Source: Mariannaea sp. PMI_226 (Eukaryota; Ascomycota; Sordariomycetes; Hypocreales; Nectriaceae). From it: a DNA stretch of 64,000 bases. The position numbers and the translations under genes are program-made. Shown piece after piece: positions 49,545 to 61,770 of the stretch; the first letter of the stretch is position 1; each line of letters starts with the position of its first letter. The stretch spans positions 2,542,001 through 2,606,000 of the forward strand of contig JANFOG010000005.1 of the NCBI GenBank assembly GCA_024336345.1. Direction: 5' to 3'. Below the pieces are notes generated by a model. It did no database searches and was not told the origin of the DNA. It saw only the letters and a list, made by a program, of their open reading frames with translations.

Positions 49545-52500
49545 TTACTTCTTGTTCAGTTCCTTGTTCTTCTCAAGTGCCTCCGCTAGCCCCTTGGCCA
49601 GATCCTTCGTCTTGACTTGAACCATCCACGTTTCTAGGCCGTCGCCAGTCTCGTTTGAAGTCGTAAGCTTGACATACTTCGCATCTGCCTTGTATTCCAT
49701 GTTGGGAAGAAGGATTCGGTTCAATGCCACGTTCCCTCGAGGCTCCGCTCGCATGAGGAGACGCACAGCGCCTGTCTCCTTGTGCTTCAGTAGTCGTAGG
49801 GGGCCGACACCTTGCGTGGTCCAAGGGCTCTTCGACTTGGGCTTGTCATCCGATTTCTCCTTGTCCGGGTCCACTGAAAACTTCAACACCTTAGCCCGCA
49901 CGTCATGCAGCACCTCTTCGTCCGTTTCCGTTCCCTCCGTCAGGTTGATTTGCTCGTGCTTTTCGTCGCCCTCTTCGGTGGCCCCAGTGGCGGTGGTGGT
50001 GGTGGTGGCCGGGGCGGATGTGGCGGATGTCGATGGTTCCGGGGTACCTCCAGCAGGTGTTGTTGCCAGGCTGGAGCCTCCCAGACTGAAAGGTGTGTCT
50101 ACACCCGTCGCTTTAGTGGGAGGATTTTCCGCTTCGGAAGTGAAGACTTACTGGTCCCGGTGGAGGCGCCACCAGCTGGAGGTTGGAGGTTGAAGGCGGG
50201 AGCGGCCTGGTTGGATCCAAACTTAGGCGCAGCAGGCATGGCAGAGCTGCCACCACCAAAAGTGAATGGTGATGAGGTTCCAGAGCCAGAAGCACCTCCG
50301 AACATGGAGCTTGTATTGTTTCCTTGGTTGCCACCAAATGCCGGAGCCGCCGCCGTGTTTGCACCGAACATCGGGGCTGACGTGGTGCTGCTACCGAACT
50401 GGAACGGAGTCGCGGTGTTGGATGAGCCAGAGTTGGAGTTGTTGCCAAACTGGAAGCTGGTGTTAGGGCTCGACCCAGCCGAGTTACCCTCCCCGCTGTT
50501 TCCAGAGCTGAAGGGGTTGTTCACAGTTCCAGAAGAGGAAAAGTTGAAGGCCTTACCACCGCCAGATGAAGCTGCCCCAAAGAGGGAGCCACCAGAGGCG
50601 GGGGCAGTGGTGGCTGAGGAAGCACCAAAGATGGGAGCAGCAGCCGGAGTGGTTGAGGTGTTTCCGAAGCTGAACATGGGCGCGGATGAAGCTGTACTGG
50701 TACTTCCGCCGTTGAAAACCCGCTTCGAAGGCGACGGGCCATCTTGCTTCATTGGGCTACCCGCGAACGCGGATTCCACAGGCTTGGGCGAGCTGGGTAC
50801 CGCGAACATAGGCTTCTGTGCTGTCGCTGAAGTTCCATTCGACTTGTTGGCGTCATTTTGGAATGAGAATAGGGAAGGAGCAGCGGCAGCGGCAGCAGCA
50901 GAGGATGTGGTTACGGGGGCAGCAGCAGTCTTGGGCGCAGATGAATCACCAGAGGTCGAGGCTCCAAACAAGGATGTAGCCGCTGGCGTTGAAGAAGAGG
51001 CTCCGAATAAATTGGTGCCTGTGGTAGCAGAAGGCTTAGCACCGAACAAGTTGGTCGTGGTAGAAGTGGATGGGGTGCTGGTTGACGGAGTGCTGGAGGC
51101 ACCAAAGAGTGAAGTTGTGGCGGCAGGCTTTGGTGCTTCAGCCGGCTTCGCACCAAAGAGAACTGAGGACTGTAGAGGAGCACTAGACGCGGTGGACTCC
51201 GCAGGCTTGCTGAGAGTGCCAAACAGGTTGGTACTTGTCGCAGCAGGCTGCTCCGCGGGTTTGGAACCACCAAACAAGGACTTGGCGGGTTCGGCAGCCT
51301 TGGGAGTCTCGGTAGACAACTTGGGCGAGAAAATTGACGCCGCGTTGTTCTGCGAAGCTGGGGCCTTTGGTTCAAACATGGACTTGTTGGGAGCCTCGTC
51401 ATTCTCCTTGTCGGATTCACTTCCTGACTTGTCCTTCAGGTCAGCAACGGACTCGGCAGCAGGCGCCTTCTCGGCGGGCTTGTCCTGCTTGGCCCCGAAA
51501 ATGTTGGAAGCGGCAGCTGGTTTGGGAGCAAAGAGAGAGGCTGAGGGGGCCGTGGTGGCGGGAGTGGTGGTTCCAAACAGTGGGTTGGAAGTAGGGGCAG
51601 AAGTAGTGGGAGCGAACTTGATCGGTGTGCTGCTTGGGTTCCATGTCTGGTCGAAAGCAGGTTTGAGCACTGGCTTCTCAGGAGCGGCCTCCTCATCCTT
51701 GTCCTCCATGCGAACGGGGTGACCAGTGCTGTCCTTGGTCACACGGTCAAACAGGCTGCGACCGGGTGTGCTTTCGCGAGTTCCAGGAGCACTGGAGCCG
51801 GCAGCAGCGGTGTTCGCGGCAGCAGACAAGATGCCAAAAGCATTGGAGGAGTCAACCTGGGAGGATGTTTCCGCAGCGCTAGCAGGGGCGGACGGCTCCT
51901 CACTATCGTCGGCATCATCAGACTCAGTCTCGCCTTCCGCATCCGCGTCCACGCCACTGTTCTTGGTCGAGCTGGCATCAGACAGGTATCCAAAGATGTT
52001 GCCACCAGATTGACTACTGGGCTTCAGGTTCTGGAAGACAGACCGGGCCAGACTGTTGGCTCCATTGGTCTTGGATGTGAAGGGGTTCGCCTTGGGGGTT
52101 GTCGACTCCTCGACTGGCTTAGTAGCAGCCTTGACAGGAGAACCAGCTGGGGTTGACGACTTATTGGCGATCTTCTCGAAGAGAGACTTTGCGGCTGAAG
52201 GAGTAGCTGCCTTTTGCATTTTGCTCGGTTGGCTCTCGGCCTCATCGCTTACAGATGCCTTTCGCTTATTCGTCGTAGGAGGGGGCACGGCCGCCGGGGC
52301 TTTCTGCTCCTGCTCCTGCTCGTCTTCTTCCTCATCCCTATCAGCAGCGCGGCGCTTGTTCTTGTTTACAGCTTGGCCGGTGTAATCTCCCTCGGCCTTG
52401 CGCTTCTTGGTAGCAGTAGGCTTGGTGGGTGTTGGCTCGGCATCCTCCTCCTCGGGCTCAGGCAGACCATGTTCGCGACGCCATCTCCTCAGGACATCCT

Positions 52501-53236
52501 TGGAGGGCTTGACGTTCTGGAACTCGTAGAGACCGTATCGTAGAAGAATGATGCTTCGGCTCTTCTCAAACTCCTTTGCGAAGTTGATTACATTGAGCTT
52601 CCAAGTCTTCTTTGAGAAGATCTCGTTCGCAGCGTATTTGAGTCGTCGAAGATCGAGGATGCAGAAAAATTGTCGGCGTTGCTCGTCATCGAACTCAGGC
52701 GGACAAAGGTGCGCGAGGAACTGATCGGCATAGATGGAGCCCTTTGGGTCCCAGTCTTTGGGGATCTTATTTGTCAAAACCTCTCCAGAAAGCTCAGGAT
52801 CAGGGTCCTCGATTCGCATCTGGAAGAGCTGCTTATCACCTAGCTTGGAGGTCAGACCTCGCGAGGAGGTCTGAGAGGTAGATGCTCTGATGACACGATT
52901 AGGCTCTGGGGTTGCCCCAGGTGCGAAAACCTTGGTCGCAGGGCTTTGAGGAAGGCTCGGGGAGAAGGAGTGAGCGGCAGAGCCATTGCTGATGGCTGAA
53001 GCTCGGAAGAGATTGCGAGAAGAGGCAATGGTACTCTTGTTGAGATTGCTCGGTGGGAGGCCGTCGCGGTTTGATAGAAACCTCTTTGACGGAGCACTCT
53101 GTGGTGTACCGAATCGTTTGTTGGCCAAAGGAGACGGGACATATGCGCGTTTCGCAAACGGCAGAGGGGGACGCGGCTGAGGCGTGCTGCTGCCAGCGCC
53201 GGCATCATTATCAGCGTCGATGCTGAAGGTAACCAT
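49545..53236 (-). CDS. Nup2-type FG nucleoporin with Ran-binding domain
   Basis: Two exons, 50152-53236 and 49545-50098, give 1212 aa. Residues 137-262 form a conserved, non-repetitive block (LFQMRIEDPDPELSGEVL to VLRRWRREHGLPEPEEE). Residues about 270-300 carry NLS-like KKRK and KNKRR runs. A long Ser/Thr/Ala/Pro-rich region with many FG, LFG and SLFGA repeats follows to about 1010. The second exon ends in a Ran-binding domain (about 1085-1205; VRAKVLKF, GVGPLRLLKHKETGAVRLLMRAEP). This order matches fungal Nup2 and animal Nup50, mobile nucleoporins that help importin release and RanGTP exchange at the nuclear basket. The 53-nt intron (GTAAGT...TGTAG) joins the FG region to the Ran-binding domain in frame. 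Without splicing the protein would end early in a basic tail. The start is the ATG at 53236, followed by VTFSIDADN. Confidence 0.93.
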
Positions 53237-53888
53237 CTTGGGCTATGGGTATGGTAAGAAATACAGAAAGGAGAAGATGGTTTGAAAGAAGGGGAAGGGG
53301 GTGGATGTGGAAAAAGAAAACGAGAAGGAAAAAAAAAAGACAAAGGGCGCGACCAAAGTGCAAGAGGCCAAAGGAATTCTCCCCAAAGAGGAACAAGAAG
53401 TAGTATGATTTGAAGGAAGCAAGGAAGGAAACGGGATGGCAGAGTGGCCCAGGAGGTCGCAGGCAGACAAGCTAGGCGATTGTCTCGCGGCTACAGTCGA
53501 GTTGGACGACGTTGAGCGATGCGGCGGAGATGGTAGCGCAATCGCATCAAGGCCTGGTCGCCCTGGGATACGACACGAAAATGTGATGTGTGAGTATGGT
53601 GGGTTTTTTTTTGGTGTGAGGGAGTTGGGACGAGTGCACTGCTCTGTTTGCCACCCAGCTGGCTGCTGACCCTTTCAAAAAATAAAATAAAAGCGGGGGG
53701 GCAACCTCGCCGACCAGCTATGGAATTCCTCAGGCACCAAAGCATGCAGCGCGCACGCAAAGCAGGCCCCAAGCAACAGAAAAACGCCCAGGCCAAAAAC
53801 CACTGGCCACTTGGTCCCAGCTTTGGACCCAGACTTGGGGCCCGACTCTGGTCCAGCCTATTATGTCTGGACGGCAGGGCGGGAGGAG

Positions 53889-53920
53889 GGCCCAGGACGG
53901 CCAGGACGGCCAGGACGACC
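53889..53920. repeat. CCAGGACGG minisatellite
   Basis: Three tandem GGCCAGGAC-type 9-mers in the nup2-nbr1 spacer. Confidence 0.8.
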
Positions 53921-54099
53921 TACCATGGTACACTACAAAGGTGGGCTAAAGCCCTGAGGAGTTTGGCGCGTAGATCCCGTGACCTGGGGGCGGAACACGC
54001 TTTTGTGCTTGACACTGTTCCGCACTAGTTACAACAGACTACGCCTCGGGACGGAGAAGGATTGGGGGAAGGATTGGAGGGAATGCTGAGGCGCCTGGG

Positions 54100-54163
54100 T
54101 AGCCTGTAACTAACTGGTAGCCTGTAGACCTGTCGCCTGTAGCCTGTAACCTGTAACCTGTAC
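54100..54163. repeat. CCTGTA(A/G) minisatellite
   Basis: About seven degenerate copies of GCCTGTAACC-type units, some separated by short spacers, in the nup2-nbr1 spacer. Confidence 0.8.
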
Positions 54164-54965
54164 CATGCACACTGTACACTCCTCGTGGACTCACTCGCTG
54201 GGCTTTGCATCTGGTCAAACTGGCCCCCAAGGAAGAAGAAACAGCAAAGGTATGAAGAAAAAGCAACACCACTAACTGCAGGTATATGACGAGACATGCC
54301 CGGATTATGCTAGATGCAGCTGCAAGCTCTCTCTCACTTAGCCAATCACCACGGAGCCCTCAGTCGCCATTGACGTGGCATGAGCTCTTACAACGCGACC
54401 GTGCTTTTTTCTCTCCGGCGACCTTGTCGAACGGTCCCCTTCTCCTCAAATTCCATCCCATTTGGTCGTCGTCATATATGGCCCACCGTGCCCATTTACA
54501 ATAGCCAAGGCACAAATTACTTATTGATACAATAGATAGCTTCAATGCGACCCGATTAGTTTCATGCTGGTCAATTCACTGCTGACTTAAACTACTAGCC
54601 AAGAAAAACTTTAACTTCAATTTGCTTCCATCCCATCCGTAGTCCATTCCCAAAAACAACATAACGAGCGTGGGCTCCCCTCCCTTGGTTCCGAGCATAG
54701 AGATGTCCAAGTAACACATCGCCTTAAATTTTTTTTGTCGGGGGGATTGTGTTTTTTTTTTTTATTTTCCCTCTCTGGCCAGCCGTAGCTGTAACTGCCC
54801 TTGGCGCATCATCATTGTAACTCCCCCAGGTCAGGCGAGGAGAACAACAGAGGAAATAGTACAAAATAAGTAAATAGTAAAAGAGGGGTGCAACAACACA
54901 CAAAACGAAAATCCAAAACTTCCGGAACCCCATATTCCAATCCTGTCCTGTTGAAAATGTCACAT

Positions 54966-57924
54966 TTACTTAGTGGCAAGCTTCTTCTGGTCTTCAAGGT
55001 ACTCCTCATCAGAAGCATCCAAAATATCATACTCCTCATCTGTCATGAAACCATCCTCAGAGAGATCCCAGTCTTCATCCATAGACTTGGTTTCGACCTT
55101 CTCTACAACAGGGGTAGGCTCGGGAACTGCGGCTTCATGGATGCTAGCCACGGGAGACTCCTTGTCAAGCTTGGGGAAGATCATCTGGCTCGAAGTCTGA
55201 CTATCTTCAGCCTTCTTAGTCTCCTCCACAGGGGTCTCAACCTTCGTCTCAGGCTCAGACTCAGGCTCGGGCTTGACCTCGGGCTTCACCTCCAACTTGA
55301 CATTTCGAACACTGACATCGCACCAGAGGCGGTCGCCAAATTTGTGACCGGAAGGAGTGGTCAATCGCCAATAAGAGACGATGTTGCCGGCCCGCGAGGG
55401 TGTGCGGAGAAGGACAGTAAATGGGAACTCTTGGCCAGGGGCAAGAGGAGTATAGCAGACAGTCGACTCAGAAGCCGAGACAAGCTCAGAGATTCCAGCG
55501 GGATGGTTGGAGTCTACATGGCCCATGTAGTCACCTCCAACAAACTTGACAGAGCAGCCAGCAGGCCAGCTGACCTTGCTCTCGTTTCGGAGAATCCACG
55601 TCTGTTCAAAGACATGATTGGGAGGAAGGATGGTACCATCACGGATTGTATCATAGACAAACGTTGCGGTAAGGCCTTGCTCCGGGTTGAACTCCTGGAG
55701 GGCTGAGGGGATGACAACCTCCTTCTCCTTGTTCACCTCCTTGGTCTCAGCCTCATGCTTCTTGAGCTGGAGCTTCTTCTGGACCTTGGGTAGCTTTGGC
55801 TCAAACTTTTCGGGTACAACATCAATTGGCTTCACATCCAGAACAGTCTGGACACGGTTGATAGTGTTGGCGCGAGCTTGAGAGACCTCAGCCTCACGAA
55901 TGGCTGCGACATCGCCGAGCTTGCGGGTCGGGTGGCCATTTCTCTCACCTTCAGTGGTGACGATAGTTGCAGCGCGGACAGGAGTTCTGAACATGATCAT
56001 GGGGTGAGTCTTATTATGGCTGTTTGAAGGACTGGCCTGGCAGTTGGCGCAGTAGTCCAGATCATTACAGATAGCGCACTTGTAACGAGTGCCATGAATG
56101 TAAGAGGGATAAGCTGCCTTACCAGCACATAGAGGGCCGTCACAGCAGATTCCGACGTGCACAGAATTGCGCTTACGGATGGCGTGAAGCTGCTCATAAA
56201 CGGGGACGAATCGATGATCTGGGTGAGCAGTTTGGCTCGTCTTGATGCAGTCGGAGCAGTAGTCCCAATCAGGGCAATCAAGGCACTTGTGGCGAACACC
56301 AGAGATGTTCTTATCACAACCATCGCAGATAGCATGGTGTCGTTGGTTGCGACCGGGCGCCATCTTCAACTCAATCTGGCGAGGCATCTCAGTACCCTCA
56401 ACGGCGGGAGAGAAGCCGTGCTGGGGATGATGGCCGTGTGAGTTTTTGGAGAAGCAGGGTTGGCACAGATCATAGTCCTCGCAGGTGTTGCAGTGCAGGA
56501 ACTCACGCTCAGGAAGTTCTAGTATCAGGTTAGGGTCGGGTCAGGTTTAAATTCAAGACGTCATGCAATTCTGTTAGGAACGTACCTTGGACGCAACAGT
56601 TGCAAGTTCTCGTGTTACCGAGGGAGGCCAGTCGGGAAATGAGGGGCTCAAAAATGGGCTGAGGCAGCAGCGGGGCTTCATCGTGAGTTTCAATTTTGAC
56701 TTCAACCTCGGGTTCAACAGGTTTGAGAATAGACTTTGTCTCCTCCTTGAACTCCTCCTTGGGTACCTCCGCCTTGATCTTCATCTTAGGGGGGACGGTG
56801 TCGGTAGTGCTCTGAATAAGACGGCCATCAACAGTGATACGCTTGATCAGCCAGTGATCATGGCCCTTGCAAGTAGCGCCTTGATCAACGCAGGACTGGC
56901 AGAGGTCAAAGTCGCCGTCGTCACAGGTTGAACAGTGATAGTGGATATCAGGAATTGTCTTGTCACAGCCATTGCAGCAGACAGCAAAGGCAGTGCCGGT
57001 GGCAGGGCAAGTGGTTGGGAAAGAAACAGCAGGCACTGGCGCAGGGCACCACACGTTGTCGACAGGTTTGGAGTATGCTTTGGCGCTTTCAGCAAACTCG
57101 CCGAGTCGAGTAGTCATATAGGCGGCGAAACTATGCGTGGGATCTGTGTAGTTGGCATATTGCTCAATGGGCATGCAAGATTCGTGAGCGGGCTTGGCGG
57201 CAACATTCTGGTAGCTGGCAGAAGGGGCACAGGGTCGGTAAGGTAGGTTCAAGATGGTGTCAGAGCCCGAGGACGTCGAAGCAGTGGTGGCCTCAACAGG
57301 GGTTGGGGTAGGACTGACGTCGCCCAGGCTTGGCTGCGATTCCTGGGGACTGGGAGACGCCTTCTCTTCAGAGGGGGTCTCAGTTGGTGACCGAGTTGGG
57401 ATCATAGTGGTGGCTTCGGGTTCATCTTCCACCGTAACGGGCTTGGGTGTGGTCTTGAGCGGAATTTCTCGAAGAGAGACACGGATCTTGAGCTTGGACT
57501 TTGCCTTTGCGGCACGGTAAAGCTGCTTGTAAATGGGAACGTCCTGAGGATCAAGGTAAACGTAGGCGCCGGCAGAGTCTGAATAGCGCTCCATAATCAT
57601 GTCGGCCTCGGCCGGGAAGTGCAAGAAAGTTCGAATCTGCCGCAAAGTCAGTATCGCAGGTGGCAGATAGACCCATGATTTTCGCTTTGGTTACTGTGCC
57701 ACTGAGATGCTAATGGAAAATAATTGGAAATATCGAACACAGCATCAGGGCCGATGGGAGAGAGGAATTGAGAAGGTGTGAGATGATCAGAGACATACAT
57801 TAGACTCGAGGGTACGGGGAACCATATCCCGAAGCGGCATCTTGGTTCGGCGAGTCAGGCCTTCGAACTGGACCTTGATGGTAATCAAGGCCTCGAGGCC
57901 ATGGGCATGTGAGCCGGAAGCCAT
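54966..57924 (-). CDS. nbr1: Nbr1-type selective autophagy receptor (PB1, 4x ZZ, FW)
   Basis: Three exons, 57799-57924, 56586-57636 and 54966-56518, give 909 aa. A PB1-like domain spans about 8-97. Four ZZ zinc fingers follow at about 262-305, 387-427, 454-496 and 513-568, each with paired CxxC motifs. The FW (four-tryptophan, Nbr1) domain spans about 674-798, with Trp 700, 710, 776 and 791. The acidic C-terminus contains EEYDIL (887-892), a good Atg8-interacting (LIR) motif, and ends in LATK. No UBA domain is seen. This order fits filamentous-fungal Nbr1, which links cargo such as pexophagy or vacuole-targeted enzymes to Atg8 on autophagosomes; animal Nbr1 has one ZZ. Exon 1 is chosen because MASGSHAHGLEALITIKVQ supplies the first PB1 strand and splices in phase 0. 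It follows nup2 on the same strand. Confidence 0.95.
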
Positions 57925-58640
57925 GATTTGCGATGGCTGCCACGACAGTCAGCGGGCTATCCGAGATAACGACAAATTAAGATATGATAGAGCCTCAATC
58001 CTGCGATGGAAATTGATGATGGAGGAGGATGAGGATGGTAAGTGAGGAAGACGAGGAGGAACGCCAGTCGGGGATGGAATGACGATGACGGAGGCGGTGG
58101 AGCCTTGTGACCTACCTACCTTCTCTGGGGCGGTGACAGCGTTCTGTTATCGGGCGGCAAGATAAGGAACCGGCGATGCTGGACGGCGTCGCCCGTTCAA
58201 GGAAGGGATGCAGATCGAGTGAGGGTTCCGGATGGTAAAAAAACGACTTGAGGTAACCACGAATAAAACGGGCAGGATGGGAAGATGAAGGGAAAGGGAG
58301 AAATGGATGAAATGGAATGAAGATGGGAGGGGGGAAGGTTTTGAGGTGAGAGGAGAAGGCGGAGGAGCAGGAAGAAGTACTACGTAAGTTGGTTTGGAGG
58401 AGCTCACACTTTTGGCTCAGGTGCAGAGCTGCATCCGTTTGGCGGGAGGGCGGCGAGACAACAATAAATGACCTAGGGGACAAGGTAGGTTCCGAGACGC
58501 AGCTGTTGGTTGGTGGAGGTGGAGGTGGGAGCAGCCCGCTAGACGGCTAGCTGCTGGGGGGGAGGTTTGCTGGTCCCCGCTGGAGGTTTGGGGGGGCGGT
58601 TTTAGTTTTTAGGGGTGTTTAGGGGTGCTTAGGGGTGCTT
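57925..58640 (-). promoter_or_regulatory. Probable nbr1 promoter and 5' leader
   Basis: About 0.7 kb upstream of nbr1, C/T-rich on the minus strand (58040-58400), as expected for a fungal leader. Its far end carries TTAGGGGTG repeats listed separately. The transcription start is not visible. Confidence 0.4.
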
Positions 58641-58642
58641 AG
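58608..58642. repeat. TTAGGGGTG(T/C) telomere-like tandem repeat
   Basis: Three 10-bp units, TTAGGGGTGT once and TTAGGGGTGC twice, followed by a partial TTAG, about 690 bp upstream of the nbr1 start. The unit resembles but is not identical to TTAGGG telomere repeats. Confidence 0.85.
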
Positions 58643-59485
58643 TGAGGTTCGGGGGGGTTGGCCTCAGGCGGCGAAGCATGAGTGCAGTGTCTGCCTCTCT
58701 TTTTGTTTTGGGCGGCGGATAACTGAAGAGGAGTGCCCACGGGCAGCGGCAGAAGTGTCCAGAACACAGCTCGTGGGAGGCAAAGACACAGTACGAAGTG
58801 CACAAGATGACGGCTGGACCTTGGCTGCCTTCAGGATAACGGAGGCCTTATTGGCTGATCTTGCTTCTCTTCCTCGGACTTGGTATCGACTGGACGACGA
58901 GGCACCAGAGTGAGTGAAGTCAAGGTTAGGCAGATATATAGACGTAACTCTCGTAACTCGTCATCCTTCCGTCCCGTCCCCCCTCTCACAGGCTGCCAGC
59001 ATAATTATGGGATGTGAATGATCCAAGCTAAGAGCACGCACTCGCCTATCGTTGTCATGTACAGTACATACTTTCTACTCTGTGCACCGTACTCCGTTTG
59101 CGTGGCGTACCGGATCACTTGGCCACGACGGAGTACCGTGGTAGACGTGGTAGAGATGGAGGATCCCGTGTGACATGCTGCTCCGTTCAAGTTTCTTATG
59201 CACAATTCCGGGCGATTGGTTTCGACCAGTAGTCGTGTGGCGCATGCAGGGTGTGTTTTTCCAGATTAGTTCCCTTGCCGCCTTTAGCTGAGACATTGCC
59301 TTGGCGAGCACTGCATCCCCTTGCGCTTGACCCTGACATTGCGTGTCCTTGTCATATGACCCCAAGTGGTTTTTTATTCTGGCAAGGGTGATACACCAGC
59401 TTGGGGCGGTCGGCAAAAACGGTGCTGGGCTCTGGGGTAAGCTACTTCGAACCGCTTCAGATTATGCCTGGCAGATGACCAAAAG

Positions 59486-59487
<2 letters not shown>

Positions 59488-59518
<31 letters not shown>
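59488..59518. repeat. Homopolymer T31
   Basis: Thirty-one consecutive T, the same length as the run at 43195-43225. It could be an old poly(A) tail of a retroposed sequence on the minus strand, but no body of such an element is recognised. Confidence 0.9.
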
Positions 59519-59520
<2 letters not shown>

Positions 59521-61740
59521 CGAGCTGTTTACCACCTGATTGCCACGGCTATGTAGATCGTCAAAGGTGAGCCAACTTTGAACTCTTAAGGAAAACTGTG
59601 TCAATGTAGATAAGATGCCGAAATGTCGGTCCCAGACAGTGTCCAGTTGGGGATGCCGAGCAACACAGGTTCAAGGTGGAATGAATTACTAGTAGATATC
59701 ACACAGTAATCAGACACTGGGAATTACTATCCACTTACAACAACCAACATCAAGCTCAACATATTCTGTGCCTGATATCACATAAAGATATGCCTGCCCT
59801 GTCAAACCACGCAGGCAAGACTGAAATGTGTCCAAGTAGAGCGAGAGTTGAGCTCGCTCCCCTGCCTGGCAAGTAAGGGTGGAAGAGTATCAGAGTTGCT
59901 GAAGATCTGAAGCCTCAAGGAGTAAATCCCCGGGTCAATCGCCCCACTATTCTCGGCCGGGCATCCGGAGCAGGGCACGGTGAATCCAGCCTCACTCTTA
60001 CACACTACACGCGGAGGCCAGTGGAAGAGAATGTAGTAAAGTGAATCAAATTGATTTCCTGGAAAAAAAAAACACCACCAGATACGGCCGTATGAATGAG
60101 CTGAGTGGAGGAATTGACTTGATCGTACAAGGGCGCAAGATGGATGGAACTGGGCTAGTACTGTGGCGTGATGAGAGATTCGTACCATACTATCAAGTCC
60201 CCGTCTTAAACGGAAGAAATAAACGAACAAAAGCCGAGGCTAGGGAGGTTATGCATGCAAGATGGCAAAAGGAGCGGTAACTGGTTATTGGGAGATCAAT
60301 ACTGTCGTAAAAGCGGCAACATGGAAATGTGAACGAAGGAAAGGCGAATAAAGGCAATCAAGCCTCCCCCCCTGGGTCTCCAAAGTACCACTTGTTGGAT
60401 TTGGTATGTAGGGAGAGGTAAGGTCATGGATGGGCCGGATGTGGGCAACCGGGGGGCGTGCGTGCGAGGTACAAGAGGTACGTGGTAAAGTTGAAGCCTG
60501 TCAGCTCGCCTCTTCAAGCCAAGATCAAATCGCCCAAAGGAAGAGAAGTCCTACGTAAGGCAGACGGCAGACTATCGAGGAGCTTAGCTCCCAGATCACC
60601 CCGCGAAGTGGCGTCTCGGTTGTTACTTGCTGGATGGCAAACGGGAGAGGATGGAGGGATGGGGGGAAAACCGTGGCAGCTAGAAAACGGAAGCCTTGGA
60701 CAAGAGAAACAGGCAAACACGAGAGAACGCAATGCACCATTTCTCGACGGCAGCCTGGCGAATTGATTTCCTTTGCCTGTCTGGTTTGTCGGAGGATACT
60801 GTGCTCTACTGTGCTGTGATACCCGAGGTGGCCATTTCGGTTTGTTGCCTCTGTCTAGGCCCGTCTCTCTTGTTTGTAATCTTGCCCGCCCCTCCGAGAG
60901 GTCTCCACTTGAAGGATTTGGACGTAGATAGGTAGGTATCTGAGGTTACTTGCGTACCACAGTGGACATGCACGGGGAGAGTCTGTTGCGTTCCCTGTGG
61001 TATGTAAACCTGTATGGATGAAGTCAACTTTGCTCAAATGCCTTGGATGGGTGGAGTAATGATGACCCTGCGATGAGGCAGAGGAATACGAATGCACTTC
61101 GGATATTAATGGAGAGCTTTGCTGCTGCTGTGATACATTGAAAGGGCAATTGCATCAATTAACTACCGACTTTGTCCAGTGTCATGACCTGAGGCTTGAG
61201 TCGAGAAACCAAGTCTTCTGTAGGTACTGCATGAGGATGAGGAACGGTTTTCTCAAAACGAACAGGAACAATTTCCTTCCCAGTTCTATTTTTTCCAATT
61301 TCATATGCTTTTTTTTTTTTCAAACTGACTGACCAGAAGGGGGCCCGCTGTCAATCGCTAGCCAGCCATAATCCATGTTCGCAGGTCACGGACTCGATGG
61401 TCACGATCACCATCATGCTTCCCCCGCTTTCCTGAGGTTTGTCCCTGGTCATCTTGGCCTACGCAGAGCGGAGCAAGGGGGTGTGTGTATGCGCATGTGC
61501 ACTGGGCTGGGAGTTACTTTGGATCCTTTTCAAGTGGCTTACCCACCGTATTTGATCGGGAGAACTGATGATGTTTGGTTGGAGAGCAGAGAAGACGTTG
61601 GAGGATTGCTCAGGTAGAGCATGCCTGTACCGTGTGTACACGCTTTTGCTTCACGGTACGGTACAGTAAAGTCCTGCATCAACGTGTATTATTTCCCTTG
61701 GCGTGTGCTACTAGGCCGCTTATTTTTTTGGTCCTACCAT

Positions 61741-61770
61741 ACCTACCTACCTACCTACCCACCTACCTAC
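61741..61770. repeat. CCTA tetranucleotide repeat
   Basis: About seven ACCT units with one variant, similar to the degenerate cluster at 36304-36381. Confidence 0.85.

Larger units (their letters stand above)
53237..54965. other. Spacer nup2 promoter / nbr1 3' end
   Basis: 1.7 kb. The nup2 promoter and leader occupy the left part, which is purine-rich on the plus strand from 53250-53440. The right end holds the nbr1 3' UTR, with AT-rich DNA and a T-run near 54750. Two small minisatellites are listed separately. No further gene is recognised. Confidence 0.55.

Noticed and set aside
49905..51722. A 605-codon plus-strand open frame
   Set aside because: It is antisense to the FG-repeat region of nup2. 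The low-complexity composition of that gene keeps the opposite strand free of stops.
54888..55706. A 272-codon plus-strand open frame
   Set aside because: It is antisense to nbr1 exon 3 and lacks any recognisable domain.
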